Assembly (NCBI RefSeq): GCF_001187905.1
Contig: NZ_LGIS01000018.1
Coordinates: 1-64,000, forward strand
Direction of reading: 5' to 3'
DNA length: 64,000 nucleotides
From: Pantoea sp. RIT-PI-b
GTDB lineage: Bacteria > Pseudomonadota > Gammaproteobacteria > Enterobacterales > Enterobacteriaceae
The translations under genes were made by a program, and so were the position numbers. The notes under the pieces were generated by a model, which had not been told where the DNA came from, did not search any database, and saw nothing but the letters and a program-made list of their open reading frames with translations. Shown one piece after another: positions 1-7,876 of this stretch; within the stretch, counting starts at the first letter, position 1, and every line of letters starts with the position of its first letter.

Positions 1-169
1 GGCGATGGTGTTGGGCGCTATCCGCAGCGCCGAGCGCAGAGTGACGGCCAGGATGAGCCGACAGGACGTCGGCGAAAGCGCGGCATGAGCCAGGGATGGC
101 GAATCCGCGCGGTCCGTCAGGCCGGAGTGATAAGCGAGGGAACAGCGAGGACGGCGCAGGCGCGGATTG

Positions 170-195
170 CTAAGGTCCGCGCCTTCGGACCTTAG
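170..195. repeat. Perfect 10-bp inverted repeat (hairpin)
   Basis: CTAAGGTCCG, a six-base loop CGCCTT, then CGGACCTTAG: a perfect ten-base-pair stem. No T-run follows on either strand, so it is not an ordinary intrinsic terminator. It could be a structural RNA hairpin, an element end or a protein-binding site. Its role is unknown. Confidence 0.7.
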
Positions 196-402
196 CCCGG
201 CCGCCGGCTTTACACATTCTGAAACTGCCATATGCTTAGCGGGCGGAACCCCCGCGGAGCCAGTGCGCTGCTTAATTGACGAGCATTACGCCATAAATGG
301 CGACCCTGCGATTAAGTCGTTTGGTTTTCATAGGGCATGCAACTTAACATCAAGTCGGTGCACGGCAACAAACCAAAGACTCATTGCGTAACATCCATAA
401 AA

Positions 403-418
403 AGTCTAAATTTGGACT
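403..418. promoter_or_regulatory. Likely operator of the toxin-antitoxin pair
   Basis: AGTCTAAATTTGGACT is a 16-base palindrome with a single mismatched pair, centred about 23 bases before the antitoxin start codon. Phd/YefM antitoxins usually repress their own promoter through short palindromes in this position, so autoregulation is inferred. The exact promoter elements are not resolved. Confidence 0.45.
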
Positions 419-433
419 GATTCGGAGGAGTCT

Positions 434-661
434 ATGAAAATCGAAACTATAAGCTACATCAAAAAAAACGCCGCTGCTCTCGATCTCTCTGAGCCAATTC
501 TTGTGACACAAAACGGTAACCCTGCTTACGTTATTGAGTCATGGGAAGCGCGCCAGCAGCGAGATGAAACCCTGGCGTTACTCAAGCTGCTTGCATTGTC
601 GGAAGAGGACAAAGCAGCTGGCAAAGGAATGACACGGCAACAGTTGTTAGAGGATCTCTAA
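434..661 (+). CDS. Antitoxin, Phd/YefM family
   Basis: This 75-residue protein has the N-terminal strand-helix pattern of Phd/YefM antitoxins: [20 protein letters not shown], then '[18 protein letters not shown]' (about residues 21-38), the DNA-binding and dimerisation core. The C-terminal half is a charged helix that in this family wraps around and blocks the partner toxin. A good ribosome binding site (GGAGGA) lies nine bases upstream. The toxin gene starts nine bases after its stop, so the two are an operon. Family knowledge predicts a labile antitoxin that also represses its own operon through the palindrome at 403-418. The family call is firm; the exact subfamily is not. Confidence 0.88.
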   Translation: MKIETISYIKKNAAALDLSEPILVTQNGNPAYVIESWEARQQRDETLALLKLLALSEEDKAAGKGMTRQQLLEDL

Positions 662-670
662 GGACAAAGT

Positions 671-1012
671 ATGCAGCACAAGGAAGAGTCATTCACTATC
701 ATCTACCTATCCACGGTCCGATTGAGTCTGCAAGAGATCGTCGCCTTCCATCGTCGCCTGGGGAATGATTACAACGCAATTATCGCGCGCGTTCTTGATG
801 AGTTCGAAGCACGAGTGAGCCAATTTCCTTTAAGTTGTGCGGTGTGTTCAGAATTAACCGATCTTGGCGTCACGCGTTATAGAGAATTCAATAGCAGTGA
901 AAGCTATCGAATTTTATTCTCAGTTGAAAAACAAACCGTTTTTGCCCACGTGCTGTTATCACAACGCCAAAGTATTCAGCAGTTGCTTTTCAAACGCTTG
1001 CTTGTGCATTAA
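671..1012 (+). CDS. Toxin, RelE/ParE superfamily
   Basis: A 113-residue basic protein directly downstream of the Phd/YefM antitoxin. The order helix-helix-strand (LQEIVAFHRRLGNDYNAIIARVLDEFEARVSQFP split over residues about 18-51), then 'TRYREFNSSESYRILFSVE' and 'VFAHVLLSQRQSIQQLLFKRL', matches the RelE/ParE fold. Members either cleave ribosome-bound mRNA (RelE type) or poison gyrase (ParE type). The sequence does not let me decide which; the 'YRILFSVE..VFAHVLLSQRQ' C-terminal core is shared by both. It is intact, so probably functional. The pair could act in plasmid or element maintenance, phage defence or stress; this is inference. Confidence 0.85.
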   Translation: MQHKEESFTIIYLSTVRLSLQEIVAFHRRLGNDYNAIIARVLDEFEARVSQFPLSCAVCSELTDLGVTRYREFNSSESYRILFSVEKQTVFAHVLLSQRQSIQQLLFKRLLVH

Positions 1013-1059
1013 CTGGCATCATATTGTCACCCTATCCAAGCCAGCGTATTATCTCCCGC

Positions 1060-1125
1060 CTAAGGTGATGGCGTGCCACCTTCCCCAACCGCCGTTCTGG
1101 TCACAGACGGCTGATGACGCCTGAC
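1060..1125 (+). promoter_or_regulatory. Fluoride (crcB) riboswitch
   Basis: The segment contains GGTGATGGCGTGCCACC (1064-1080), a variable stem with CCGCCG...GACGG arms, and GGCTGATGACGCCTG (1109-1123). These are the conserved blocks of the fluoride riboswitch aptamer (GGNGATGG ... CUGAUGACGCC). It sits about 100 bases upstream of crcB, the usual target. An imperfect stem pairs CCTGACAACAC (1120-1130) with GTGTGTCAGG (1157-1166) and may be the expression platform. It is not followed by a T-run, so translational or Rho-linked control is as likely as termination. The aptamer call is from remembered consensus. Confidence 0.88.
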
Positions 1126-1220
1126 AACACTCGTATCCCTGCGCGGGAGACGGCGGTGTGTCAGGTGTTATTCTGTCCTGCCGCGGCCCTGCGCGTAATT
1201 CTTTTCAGGAGCTACACACT

Positions 1221-1598
1221 ATGTTGAAGTCGTTACTCGCGGTTGTCGTTGGCGGTGCGGTGGGCTGTTCGCTGCGCTGGTTAATTTCATTGCGTTTCAA
1301 TGCGCTGTTCCCCAATCTGCCGCCAGGCACCCTGATGGTGAACCTGGTGGGCGGTTTTATCATTGGCGCCGCGCTGGCGTTTTTTGTCCGTAATCCCCAC
1401 ATCGACCCTTTCTGGAAATTACTGATTGTCACCGGTTTGTGTGGCGGTTTAACCACGTTTTCAACCTTTTCTGCGGAAATTGTCGGACTGCTACAATCAG
1501 GAAAATACCTTTGGGCGATGTCGAGTGTCATGGTGCATGTTATCGGTTCTCTGCTGATGACCTTCGCCGGTTTTGCCGTGGTAAATCTGCTGGGATGA
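1221..1598 (+). CDS. crcB: Fluoride exporter CrcB/Fluc
   Basis: This 125-residue protein is predicted to form the small four-helix subunit of the dual-topology fluoride channel that expels F- across the inner membrane. Visible family signatures are 'GGAVGCSLRW' near residues 11-20, 'PPGTLMVNLVGGFIIG' (about 34-49, containing the pore Asn) and 'GLCGGLTTFSTFS' (about 73-85, containing the Phe/Thr fluoride track). I chose the ATG at 1221, preceded by TTCAGGAG, over an upstream in-frame ATG at 1158 whose extension is not hydrophobic and lies in the riboswitch platform. The gene is probably switched on by fluoride through the riboswitch at 1060-1125. Length fits the family. Confidence 0.95.
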   Translation: MLKSLLAVVVGGAVGCSLRWLISLRFNALFPNLPPGTLMVNLVGGFIIGAALAFFVRNPHIDPFWKLLIVTGLCGGLTTFSTFSAEIVGLLQSGKYLWAMSSVMVHVIGSLLMTFAGFAVVNLLG

Positions 1599-1643
1599 CC
1601 GCCACGCTTGAAATAACCACTAAGAGGTAGATACTGAACGCCG

Positions 1644-1669
1644 TTCTGTCCGCGTGACGGACAGAATTT
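1644..1669 (+). terminator. Probable terminator of crcB
   Basis: TTCTGTCCG, loop CGTGA, CGGACAGAA, then TTTG. The stem of nine pairs is strong but the T-run is short. It lies 45 bases after crcB and before the next ribosome binding site. Confidence 0.5.
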
Positions 1670-1704
1670 GTCACCGATTATCCGGACGATTAAGGAGCGA
1701 ATGA

Positions 1705-2502
1705 ATGAGCCGTAACCCCAAATTCCTTAACCTGGTGTTGTTAAACGGTGAACCTGAGGAGAAGCTGCGCGCCGCACGCGCCGCCGGTTTCGACCAGGTT
1801 GAGATCTGGCGCGAAGATGTGCGGGCCAGTACGCCGCAGCTCGCAAAGCAGTTGCAACTGGGTTTCACCAATGTGCAGGTGCTGCGTGATTTCACCGGCG
1901 CGCCGGATCGCGAACGTCAGCAAAAACGCGAAGAGCTGCGCCAGTTTATCCAGATTGCCCAAACTATCGGCTGCGACACCATTCAGGCACCCGCCAGCAC
2001 GCGCGAAGATTGCGTGGCGGCGCGAATTGATGAAGATTTGCGTTGGCTGGCGTCGGAAGCGGCGCGCTTCAATATGCGTATCATGTATGAGCCGATGGCA
2101 TGGTGCAGCGTAGATAACACGCTGCCGCTGGCGTGGGAACGGCTGCAGCGGCTGGATCAGCCGAATATTGGGCTGGTGGTCGATCTGTTCCACATCTGTG
2201 CGTTGGGTGGCGATGCGTCACAGCTGGATGGCATTCCCGCCGATCGCATCTATGAAGTGCAGCTGTGCGACATGGCAGAGATGCCGCCACAGGAGAAGCA
2301 GCCGCTCAGCGAGTATGCGCGTCATCAGCGCCTGTTGCCGGGCGATGGCATCATCGAAGTGGAACGCTTTGTCGATAAGCTGAAAAGTGCCGGCTATAGC
2401 GGTCCGGTCGGCATTGAAGTATTCAATGATGAGCTGAAAGCGCAGCCAGCAGATGTGGCTGCGCACAAGGCGTGGCAGGCATTAAACCGTTACTGGCCTT
2501 AA
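1705..2502 (+). CDS. Sugar phosphate isomerase/epimerase-like TIM barrel protein
   Basis: A 265-residue protein of the xylose isomerase-like TIM barrel superfamily. It shows the usual periodic strand pattern: 'FLNLVLLNG' at the N terminus, 'GFDQVEIWRED' (about 28-38), 'GCDTIQAPAS' (about 93-102), 'RIMYEPMAW' with a metal-ligand-type Glu (about 129-137), 'IGLVVDLFHI' (about 155-164), 'YEVQLCDM' and 'GPVGIEVFND' near the C terminus. The conserved Glu, Asp/His and Glu residues fit divalent-metal binding. The substrate cannot be read from the sequence. The start has a good AAGGAG eight bases upstream. Its stop codon overlaps that of the convergent hydrolase gene by four bases. Confidence 0.82.
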   Translation: MSRNPKFLNLVLLNGEPEEKLRAARAAGFDQVEIWREDVRASTPQLAKQLQLGFTNVQVLRDFTGAPDRERQQKREELRQFIQIAQTIGCDTIQAPASTREDCVAARIDEDLRWLASEAARFNMRIMYEPMAWCSVDNTLPLAWERLQRLDQPNIGLVVDLFHICALGGDASQLDGIPADRIYEVQLCDMAEMPPQEKQPLSEYARHQRLLPGDGIIEVERFVDKLKSAGYSGPVGIEVFNDELKAQPADVAAHKAWQALNRYWP

Positions 2503-3104
2503 TCCTGCAAACATTGGGCGATAAAACCGGCTGCATCCATCGCGCCCTGCGATGAAATGGTGTGGCCGGTCGCGGCTTCATAACGCGCTTCCACCGTCAC
2601 GCCCGCCTGTTGCAAACGCTGCAACGCCGATTCGCTTTCGCTAAACGGAATCACATCATCGGCTTTGCCGTGAATCAGCAGCGCGGGCGTATACGGCTGC
2701 GGCGTTAAAGCGCCTTCAAACGCCAGACGACCGGAAAATGCCACCACGCCCGCCAGCGGATAACGGCCAGAGGCCAGCGCATCCAATGCCATAATCGAAC
2801 CCTGCGAAAAGCCCACCAGAATCACTTTGTCCCACGCGTCCGCTATGTCGTGTTGCGCCATCAGCTGCTGCAGCGTGTCATCAAAGGCGGCGCGTGCTTC
2901 GCGCACCCGCGCCGGACGGTTTTCCGGCCTGATGCCGGTCAGGCTAAACCACTGATAACCCATCGCATGTTCAAACGGAAAGGGCGCATTTGGCGAGGCA
3001 AATGCCACATCCGGCAGCAGACGCGCCCAATGCTCACCGAGTACCGCCAGATCGTCGCCGTTACTGCCGACACCGTGTAAAAAAATCACTAACGCTTTTG
3101 CCAT
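2499..3104 (-). CDS. Alpha/beta hydrolase (phospholipase/carboxylesterase family)
   Basis: This 201-residue cytoplasmic serine hydrolase starts 'MAKALVIFLHGVGSNGDDL', a typical beta-strand plus HG oxyanion segment. It has the nucleophile elbow GFSQG (Ser100), an acid in 'HGKADDVIP' (Asp150) and the catalytic His in 'ATGHTIS' (His181). This is the pattern of the YpfH/acyl-protein thioesterase-like carboxylesterases. There is no signal peptide. It begins only 11 bases after the end of the upstream glutathionyl-hydroquinone reductase gene on the same strand, so they are likely co-transcribed. This may mean detoxification of aromatic esters or quinone adducts, which is inference. GGAGC precedes the ATG. 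Confidence 0.88.
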   Translation of the reverse strand: MAKALVIFLHGVGSNGDDLAVLGEHWARLLPDVAFASPNAPFPFEHAMGYQWFSLTGIRPENRPARVREARAAFDDTLQQLMAQHDIADAWDKVILVGFSQGSIMALDALASGRYPLAGVVAFSGRLAFEGALTPQPYTPALLIHGKADDVIPFSESESALQRLQQAGVTVEARYEAATGHTISSQGAMDAAGFIAQCLQD

Positions 3105-3115
3105 CGCACTGCTCC

Positions 3116-4057
3116 TTATAAACCGTAGGCCGCCAGATCCGGGCCAGCCGGCACAATGCCGTTGGGATTCAGCGTTTTAATCGAATAATAGCCCTGCTTG
3201 ATATGGTCGATATTCACCGTCTGACGCACGCCAGAGACCGACAGCATACTCTTCAGATAACGATCGAGCAGCGGATAGTCGCGCAGGCGGCGCAGGTTGC
3301 ATTTAAACAGGCCGTGATAGGCGGCGTCAAAGCGCACCAGCGTGACGAACAGGCGAATATCCGCTTCGGTTAAGCGCTCGCCAAGCAGGAAAGTGCGGCC
3401 ATCCTGCAAACGCAGCTCCAGCTCATCCAGCTGGCTGAACACGTCGTTAAACGCCTGCTGATAGCTCACTTGCGTGGTGGCGAAGCCGGTGCGATAAACG
3501 CCGTTATTCAGGCGCGGATAGATCGATTCATTCAGCGCGTCGATCTCTGCACGCAGATCCTCGGGATAAAGATCGATGCGATCGTCCGCCAGCGCGCCAA
3601 AGCCGCTGTTCAACATGCGCAGGATATCCGCTGATTCGTTATTAACGATGGTTTGCGTCTTCTTATCCCACAGCACCGGCACGGTGGCGCGCCCGGTAAA
3701 ATCGGCATCGGCGCGGGTGTAAAGCTCGTGAAGATATTCAGCGTTGTTAAGCCAGTCGCGATCCGCGCCGGGGTAATCGCCGAAGTGCCAGCCTTGTGCG
3801 CCGAGCTGCGGCTCAACCACCGACACGCTAATCACGTCATTCAGCCCCTTCAGGCTGCGCGCCAGCAGCGTACGTGAAGCCCACGGACAAATCAGCGCCA
3901 CATAAAGATGATAACGATCCGGCTCGGCCGCAAATTCGCTGGAGCCATCTGCGGTAATCCAGTGACGAAAACTGGAAGTCTGACGCACAAATCCGCCCTG
4001 TTTGTCGGTGGCTTGCACCGGATGCCACTCTGCACTCCACTTACCGTTTACCAGCAT
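3116..4057 (-). CDS. yqjG: Glutathionyl-hydroquinone reductase (YqjG/ECM4 family)
   Basis: A 313-residue member of the Xi/omega-like glutathione transferases that reduce glutathionyl-hydroquinones to hydroquinones in the cytoplasm. The N-terminal thioredoxin fold carries the catalytic-Cys motif 'ICPWASRT' (Cys57). The acidic signature 'NNESADILRMLN' follows around residue 140. The C-terminal all-helical GST domain contains 'LLGERLTEADIRLFVTLVRFD' (about 225-245). Length matches E. coli YqjG. The start codon is preceded by GAGGAG. It is the first gene of a probable two-gene unit with the downstream carboxylesterase. Confidence 0.92.
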   Translation of the reverse strand: MLVNGKWSAEWHPVQATDKQGGFVRQTSSFRHWITADGSSEFAAEPDRYHLYVALICPWASRTLLARSLKGLNDVISVSVVEPQLGAQGWHFGDYPGADRDWLNNAEYLHELYTRADADFTGRATVPVLWDKKTQTIVNNESADILRMLNSGFGALADDRIDLYPEDLRAEIDALNESIYPRLNNGVYRTGFATTQVSYQQAFNDVFSQLDELELRLQDGRTFLLGERLTEADIRLFVTLVRFDAAYHGLFKCNLRRLRDYPLLDRYLKSMLSVSGVRQTVNIDHIKQGYYSIKTLNPNGIVPAGPDLAAYGL

Positions 4058-4283
4058 AATCTTGCTCCTCTACGTTGATGAAGAGAGCATACAGTCCTGC
4101 TGAATGCATGATAATCCGGGCAAAATGGCTTTTATTATTTCCATTTTGGAATCAGTTGAACGATGTGAAGCACGTACTTTTGCCAGATAGCCCCGCGACT
4201 ACGCATTCAGTGCGCTGCACCTTTTCCCGCGCGGAAAAACCTGTTGAACTAGACTTTCGCTTTCACCTGGCCGGGAGCCGTGA

Positions 4284-5408
4284 ATGTCTTTGCTTCATCT
4301 GTCGTCGCTGGCGGAGATCTCTGCTGTCGAATGGGATGCGCTGTTACCTGACGATCAACCTTTTTTACGCCACGCCTTTCTTCTGACATTAGAGCAGAGC
4401 GGCAGCGTGCGGCCGGAAAACGGCTGGCAGCCCGAGCATCTGCTGTGGCGCGAGAACGGCACGCTGCGTGCGGCGCTGCCGGGCTATCGCAAACGCCATT
4501 CGCGCGGTGAATATGTGTTTGACCATGCGTGGGCGGATGCCTGTCAGCGCGCTGGCATTGCTTATTATCCGAAATGGCTGGGCGCGATTCCGTTCAGCCC
4601 GGTGACCGGCGGACGTCTGCTGGGCGATGAAAACGCGGTGCTGCAACTGCTCGGCGCGCTGCCGGATCACCTGTTTGAACATGGCCTCAGCGGTGCACAT
4701 ATCAACTTCACCACGCCGTTCGCCAACGCGTTGATGCAGCAACAGCCGGACTGGCTGGAGCGCCTTGGCTTGCAGTATCACTGGCACAACAAAGGCTATC
4801 GTGATTTTCAGGATTTCCTCGACACGCTGATGTCGCGCAAACGCAAACAGCTGCGCAAAGAGCGTGAGCAGGTGATGAGCAGCGGTTTCGACTTCACCTG
4901 GCATCGCGGCGATGAGCTGCGCGAAGATCAGTGGGATTTCATCTACACCTGTTACGCCAACACTTATGCGGTGCGCGGTCAGCGACCCTATCTGACGCGT
5001 CAGTTTTTTAGCTTGCTGGCAGAACGGATGCCGCGTTCGATTCGCGTGGTGATTTCGACGCTGCAAGGCCAACCGGCGGCGATGGCCTTCTGTTTAGTGG
5101 ATGGCAATACGCTGTATGGCCGCTACTGGGGCTGCCTGGCGGAGTTTGATCGGCTGCATTTTGAAACCTGTTTTTATCAGGGCATGGATTTCGCCATTGC
5201 GGAAGGTTTGCAGCGTTTTGATGCCGGCGCGCAGGGCGAGCACAAGCTGGTACGCGGCTTTGAACCGCAGATCACCCATTCCTGGCACTATCTGTGTCAT
5301 CCGGGTTTGCGGGATGCGGTGGCTGATTTTCTGCTACAGGAACGGCAGGGCGTGCACGTCTGGGCGCTTGAGGCGCGCGACGCCTTGCCGTATCGACGCA
5401 GCGATTAA
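4284..5408 (+). CDS. GNAT/FemAB-like acyltransferase family protein (COG3146 type)
   Basis: A 374-residue soluble protein similar to the proteins annotated as peptidogalycan biosynthesis/GNAT family N-acetyltransferase. The N-terminal part has 'PFLRHAFLLTLEQSGSV' and 'FDHAWADACQRAGIAYYPKW'. The middle has the basic segment 'LMSRKRKQLRKEREQV' (about 187-202). The C-terminal acetyltransferase half includes 'GRYWGCLAEFDRLHFETCFYQGMDFAIAEGL' in pieces and 'GAQGEHKLVRGFEP'. These motifs recur across proteobacterial homologues; the substrate is not established. A GGGAG precedes the ATG. The stop overlaps by four bases that of the convergent ABC transporter gene, so terminators must lie within the genes or be absent. 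Confidence 0.75.
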   Translation: MSLLHLSSLAEISAVEWDALLPDDQPFLRHAFLLTLEQSGSVRPENGWQPEHLLWRENGTLRAALPGYRKRHSRGEYVFDHAWADACQRAGIAYYPKWLGAIPFSPVTGGRLLGDENAVLQLLGALPDHLFEHGLSGAHINFTTPFANALMQQQPDWLERLGLQYHWHNKGYRDFQDFLDTLMSRKRKQLRKEREQVMSSGFDFTWHRGDELREDQWDFIYTCYANTYAVRGQRPYLTRQFFSLLAERMPRSIRVVISTLQGQPAAMAFCLVDGNTLYGRYWGCLAEFDRLHFETCFYQGMDFAIAEGLQRFDAGAQGEHKLVRGFEPQITHSWHYLCHPGLRDAVADFLLQERQGVHVWALEARDALPYRRSD

Positions 5409-7237
5409 TCCGCGCCGACAAAACCACCGGTTTGATGCTGCCACAGACGCGCGTACAAGCCGCCTTGTGCCAGCAGTTCGCGGTGATTGCCCATCTCGAC
5501 AATCTCACCTTTCTCCAGCACCACCAGGCGATCCATTTTGGCGATGGTAGAGAGACGGTGCGCGATGGCAATCACCGTTTTGCCCTGCATCAGCGTTTCC
5601 AGACTCTCCTGAATCGCCGCTTCTACCTCGGAGTCGAGCGCGGAGGTGGCTTCATCCATGATCAGAATCGGCGCATCTTTCAGCAATACGCGGGCGATAG
5701 CGATACGCTGACGCTGGCCGCCCGACAGTTTCACGCCGCGCTCGCCAACGTGCGCATCCAGCCCGGTACGGCCTTGCGGATCGGAGAGCAGCGGAATGAA
5801 CTCGTCGGCGCGCGCGCGGATAATCGCCGCCTGCAGCTCCGCCTCCGTCGCATCCGGACGACCATACAGCAGGTTGTCGCGAATCGAGCGGTGCAGCAGC
5901 GAGGTATCCTGGGTGATCATGCCGATTTGCCCGCGCAGGCTCTCTTGCGTCACTTCGGCGATGTTCTGATCGTCAATCACAATGCGTCCGCTGTTGATGT
6001 CATACAGCCGCAGCAGCAGATTCACCATGGTGGATTTGCCGGCGCCGGATGGCCCAATCAAACCGATCTTCTCGCCCGGCTTGATGTTGAGATTGAGGCG
6101 GTTAATCACCTGGCGGCTGCCACCGTAATCGAAACGTACATCCTCAAAGCGGATCTGGCCGCGCGTCACCTGCATCTTTTTGGCGTGCGGTTCATCCTGC
6201 ACGCTCAGCGGCTGGGCAATGGTATTCAGGCCATCCTGCACCATGCCGATATTTTCGAAGATGCCGTTGACTACCCACATGATCCAGCCGGACATGTTCA
6301 CCAGACGGATCACCAAACCGGTCGCCAGCGCAATCGCACCCACGCTAATCAGCGACTGGCTCCACAGCCACAACGCCAGCGCCGAGGTGCTGACAATCAG
6401 CAGGCCATTCAGCGTTGAGAGCGTGATATCCATGGTGGTCACCATGCGGCTGGCATGCTGAGTTTTGTCGGTTTGCTCCTGAATCGCCTCGCGCGCGTAA
6501 CGCTTCTCCAGATCGTTATGCGAGAACAGTTTGATGGTGGCGATATTGGTGTAGCCATCGACGATGGTGCCCATCAATTTGGAGCGTGCTTCCGATGACA
6601 CCACCGAACGCTGCTTGACGCGCGGCACGAAGAAGCTCAGCGACACGCAGTAGGCGACAATCCAGATCACCAGCGGAATCATCAGGCGCCAGTCGGCTTC
6701 GGCGAACAGCACCAGCGAGGTCACCGCATAAATCACTACGTGCCAGATCGCATCCACCAGCTGTACCGCGGAATCCCGCAGCGAGTTACCGGTTTGCATG
6801 ATGCGCTGGGCGATGCGCCCGGCAAAATCGTTCTGGAAGAAGTTCAGGCTTTGGCGCAGCACGTAGTTGTGATGCTGCCAGCGGATCATGCTGGTCATGC
6901 TCGGGTTAATGCTTTGGTGCACCAGCATGTCGTGCGCGGCAATCACCAGCGGCCGCAGAATCAGTGCCACCACTCCCATCCACAGCAGTGTCGGCCAGTT
7001 ATCGCTGAACAGCGTGGCGGGCGTGGAGTGATTAACGAGGTCAATGATGCGGCTGAGATAGCTAAACAGCGCCACTTCAATCAGCGCCTGTGCTAAGCCA
7101 ACAATCAGCAGGGCGACAAAGCTCGGCCATACCTGACGCAGATAGTAAAAGTAAAATGGCCAGACGCTGGAGGGCGGGGAATCGGTTGGCGCATCCTGGA
7201 AAATATTGATAAAACGTTCAAAACGGCGATACAACAT
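5405..7237 (-). CDS. ABC exporter half-transporter (fused membrane and ATPase domains)
   Basis: A 610-residue protein with a six-helix type IV exporter domain (about residues 30-330) and an ATP-binding domain (about 360-600). It has Walker A 'GPSGAGKST' (about 395-403), Q-loop 'MITQDTSLLH', signature 'LSGGQRQRIA' (about 504-513), Walker B 'ILIMDEATSALD' and H-loop 'IAHRLST'. All catalytic elements are intact. It should act as a homodimer, or with another half, in the inner membrane, exporting a lipid, drug or peptide. It resembles MsbA/multidrug-type exporters but not closely enough to name the cargo. No adaptor protein or biosynthetic gene adjoins it. Confidence 0.9.
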   Translation of the reverse strand: MLYRRFERFINIFQDAPTDSPPSSVWPFYFYYLRQVWPSFVALLIVGLAQALIEVALFSYLSRIIDLVNHSTPATLFSDNWPTLLWMGVVALILRPLVIAAHDMLVHQSINPSMTSMIRWQHHNYVLRQSLNFFQNDFAGRIAQRIMQTGNSLRDSAVQLVDAIWHVVIYAVTSLVLFAEADWRLMIPLVIWIVAYCVSLSFFVPRVKQRSVVSSEARSKLMGTIVDGYTNIATIKLFSHNDLEKRYAREAIQEQTDKTQHASRMVTTMDITLSTLNGLLIVSTSALALWLWSQSLISVGAIALATGLVIRLVNMSGWIMWVVNGIFENIGMVQDGLNTIAQPLSVQDEPHAKKMQVTRGQIRFEDVRFDYGGSRQVINRLNLNIKPGEKIGLIGPSGAGKSTMVNLLLRLYDINSGRIVIDDQNIAEVTQESLRGQIGMITQDTSLLHRSIRDNLLYGRPDATEAELQAAIIRARADEFIPLLSDPQGRTGLDAHVGERGVKLSGGQRQRIAIARVLLKDAPILIMDEATSALDSEVEAAIQESLETLMQGKTVIAIAHRLSTIAKMDRLVVLEKGEIVEMGNHRELLAQGGLYARLWQHQTGGFVGAD

Positions 7238-7301
7238 AGAGTCACTCTTCCCGAATTGGTGAGAGTTAACAGCTTAGTGCAAGTGAAAAGGGATTACCGA
7301 C

Positions 7302-7799
7302 ATGGATTTACTCATTCGCGGTCGCGAACCGGGCGATGCCGCCGCCTACCAACGCCTTTACAGCCATCCTGAGGTTTATCGCTGGACCACGCAGCTGCCG
7401 TGTCCCAGCGTGGCCACATGGCAGAAGAAGTTCGAGAAGATGGATGAGCTGGGGTATATCGGCTTTGTGGCGGAGATTGATGGCGCGATGGTCGGCGAGC
7501 TGACGCTATTTGTGGAACAGCGCCCGCGTACCCGCCATAGCATCAGTTTTGGTATCGGCGTCGATCCGGCCTTTGGCGGACGCGGCATTGGTGAAAAGCT
7601 GATTCGTAACGCCATTGATTACGCTTACAACTGGCTGGGGATTATGCGCATCGAGCTGGAAGTGTTCCACGACAACGAACGCGCGCTTGGCCTGTATCAA
7701 AAATTGGGCTTCGAGCGCGAAGGCGTGAAGCGCAAAGCCTGCCTGCGCGATGGGGAATATCACGATATTGTGCAGATGGCTAAACTAAAAACTGATTGA
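7302..7799 (+). CDS. GNAT family N-acetyltransferase, YhhY-like
   Basis: A 165-residue single-domain acetyltransferase. The fold is visible in 'IRGREPGDAAAYQRLYSHPEV' at the N terminus, the acetyl-CoA pyrophosphate loop 'FGGRGIGEKLI' (about residues 88-98) preceded by 'ISFGIGVDP', and 'RIELEVFHDNERALGLYQKLGFEREG' near the C terminus. The pattern 'PEVY..T.Q.P.PS' and 'QRPR.RH...FGI.VD' matches E. coli YhhY, a poorly understood amino-acid acetyltransferase. The gene stands alone, divergent from the ABC exporter. A REP pair starts right after the stop. Confidence 0.88.
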   Translation: MDLLIRGREPGDAAAYQRLYSHPEVYRWTTQLPCPSVATWQKKFEKMDELGYIGFVAEIDGAMVGELTLFVEQRPRTRHSISFGIGVDPAFGGRGIGEKLIRNAIDYAYNWLGIMRIELEVFHDNERALGLYQKLGFEREGVKRKACLRDGEYHDIVQMAKLKTD

Positions 7800-7803
7800 T
7801 TTT

Positions 7804-7865
7804 GCGCAATAAATTGCGCCGCTACGGGTTGTGCACATTTTTGTAGCGGCGCGATTTATCGCGCG
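7804..7865. repeat. REP pair, family 2 (GTAG-GCGCGATTTATCGCGC type)
   Basis: GCGCAATAAATTGCGC, then CGCTAC, a 13-base spacer, then TGTAGCGG followed by CGCGATTTATCGCGC. Two inverted hairpins each carry a GTAG tetranucleotide on the inner side, which is typical of BIMEs. A close copy lies at 16425-16486 and a single unit at 38233-38256. It sits between convergent genes and could also stop transcripts. Confidence 0.75.
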
Positions 7866-7876
7866 AATTTGACCTG

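Larger units (their letters stand above)
1..433. other. GC-rich non-coding left edge, no supported gene
   Basis: No open frame here has protein-like composition together with a ribosome binding site. The first 165 bases are very GC-rich. They are followed by a perfect hairpin (170-195) and by a REP-like half site around 289-309 (GCCATAAATGGC followed by GACCCT). The last 40 bases carry the likely operator and ribosome binding site of the toxin-antitoxin pair. This could be the remnant of a mobile or repetitive element that brought in the toxin-antitoxin genes, but no transposase or integrase is visible to support that. Confidence 0.5.

Noticed and set aside
167..391. 74-residue open frame in the left edge
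   Set aside because: It starts inside the hairpin, has no ribosome binding site and no protein-like composition; I treat the region as non-coding.
5432..6418. 328-residue frame antisense to the ABC exporter
   Set aside because: The opposite strand encodes a complete ABC transporter with all motifs; the antisense frame is His/Gln-rich in the way typical of reversed GC-rich genes.
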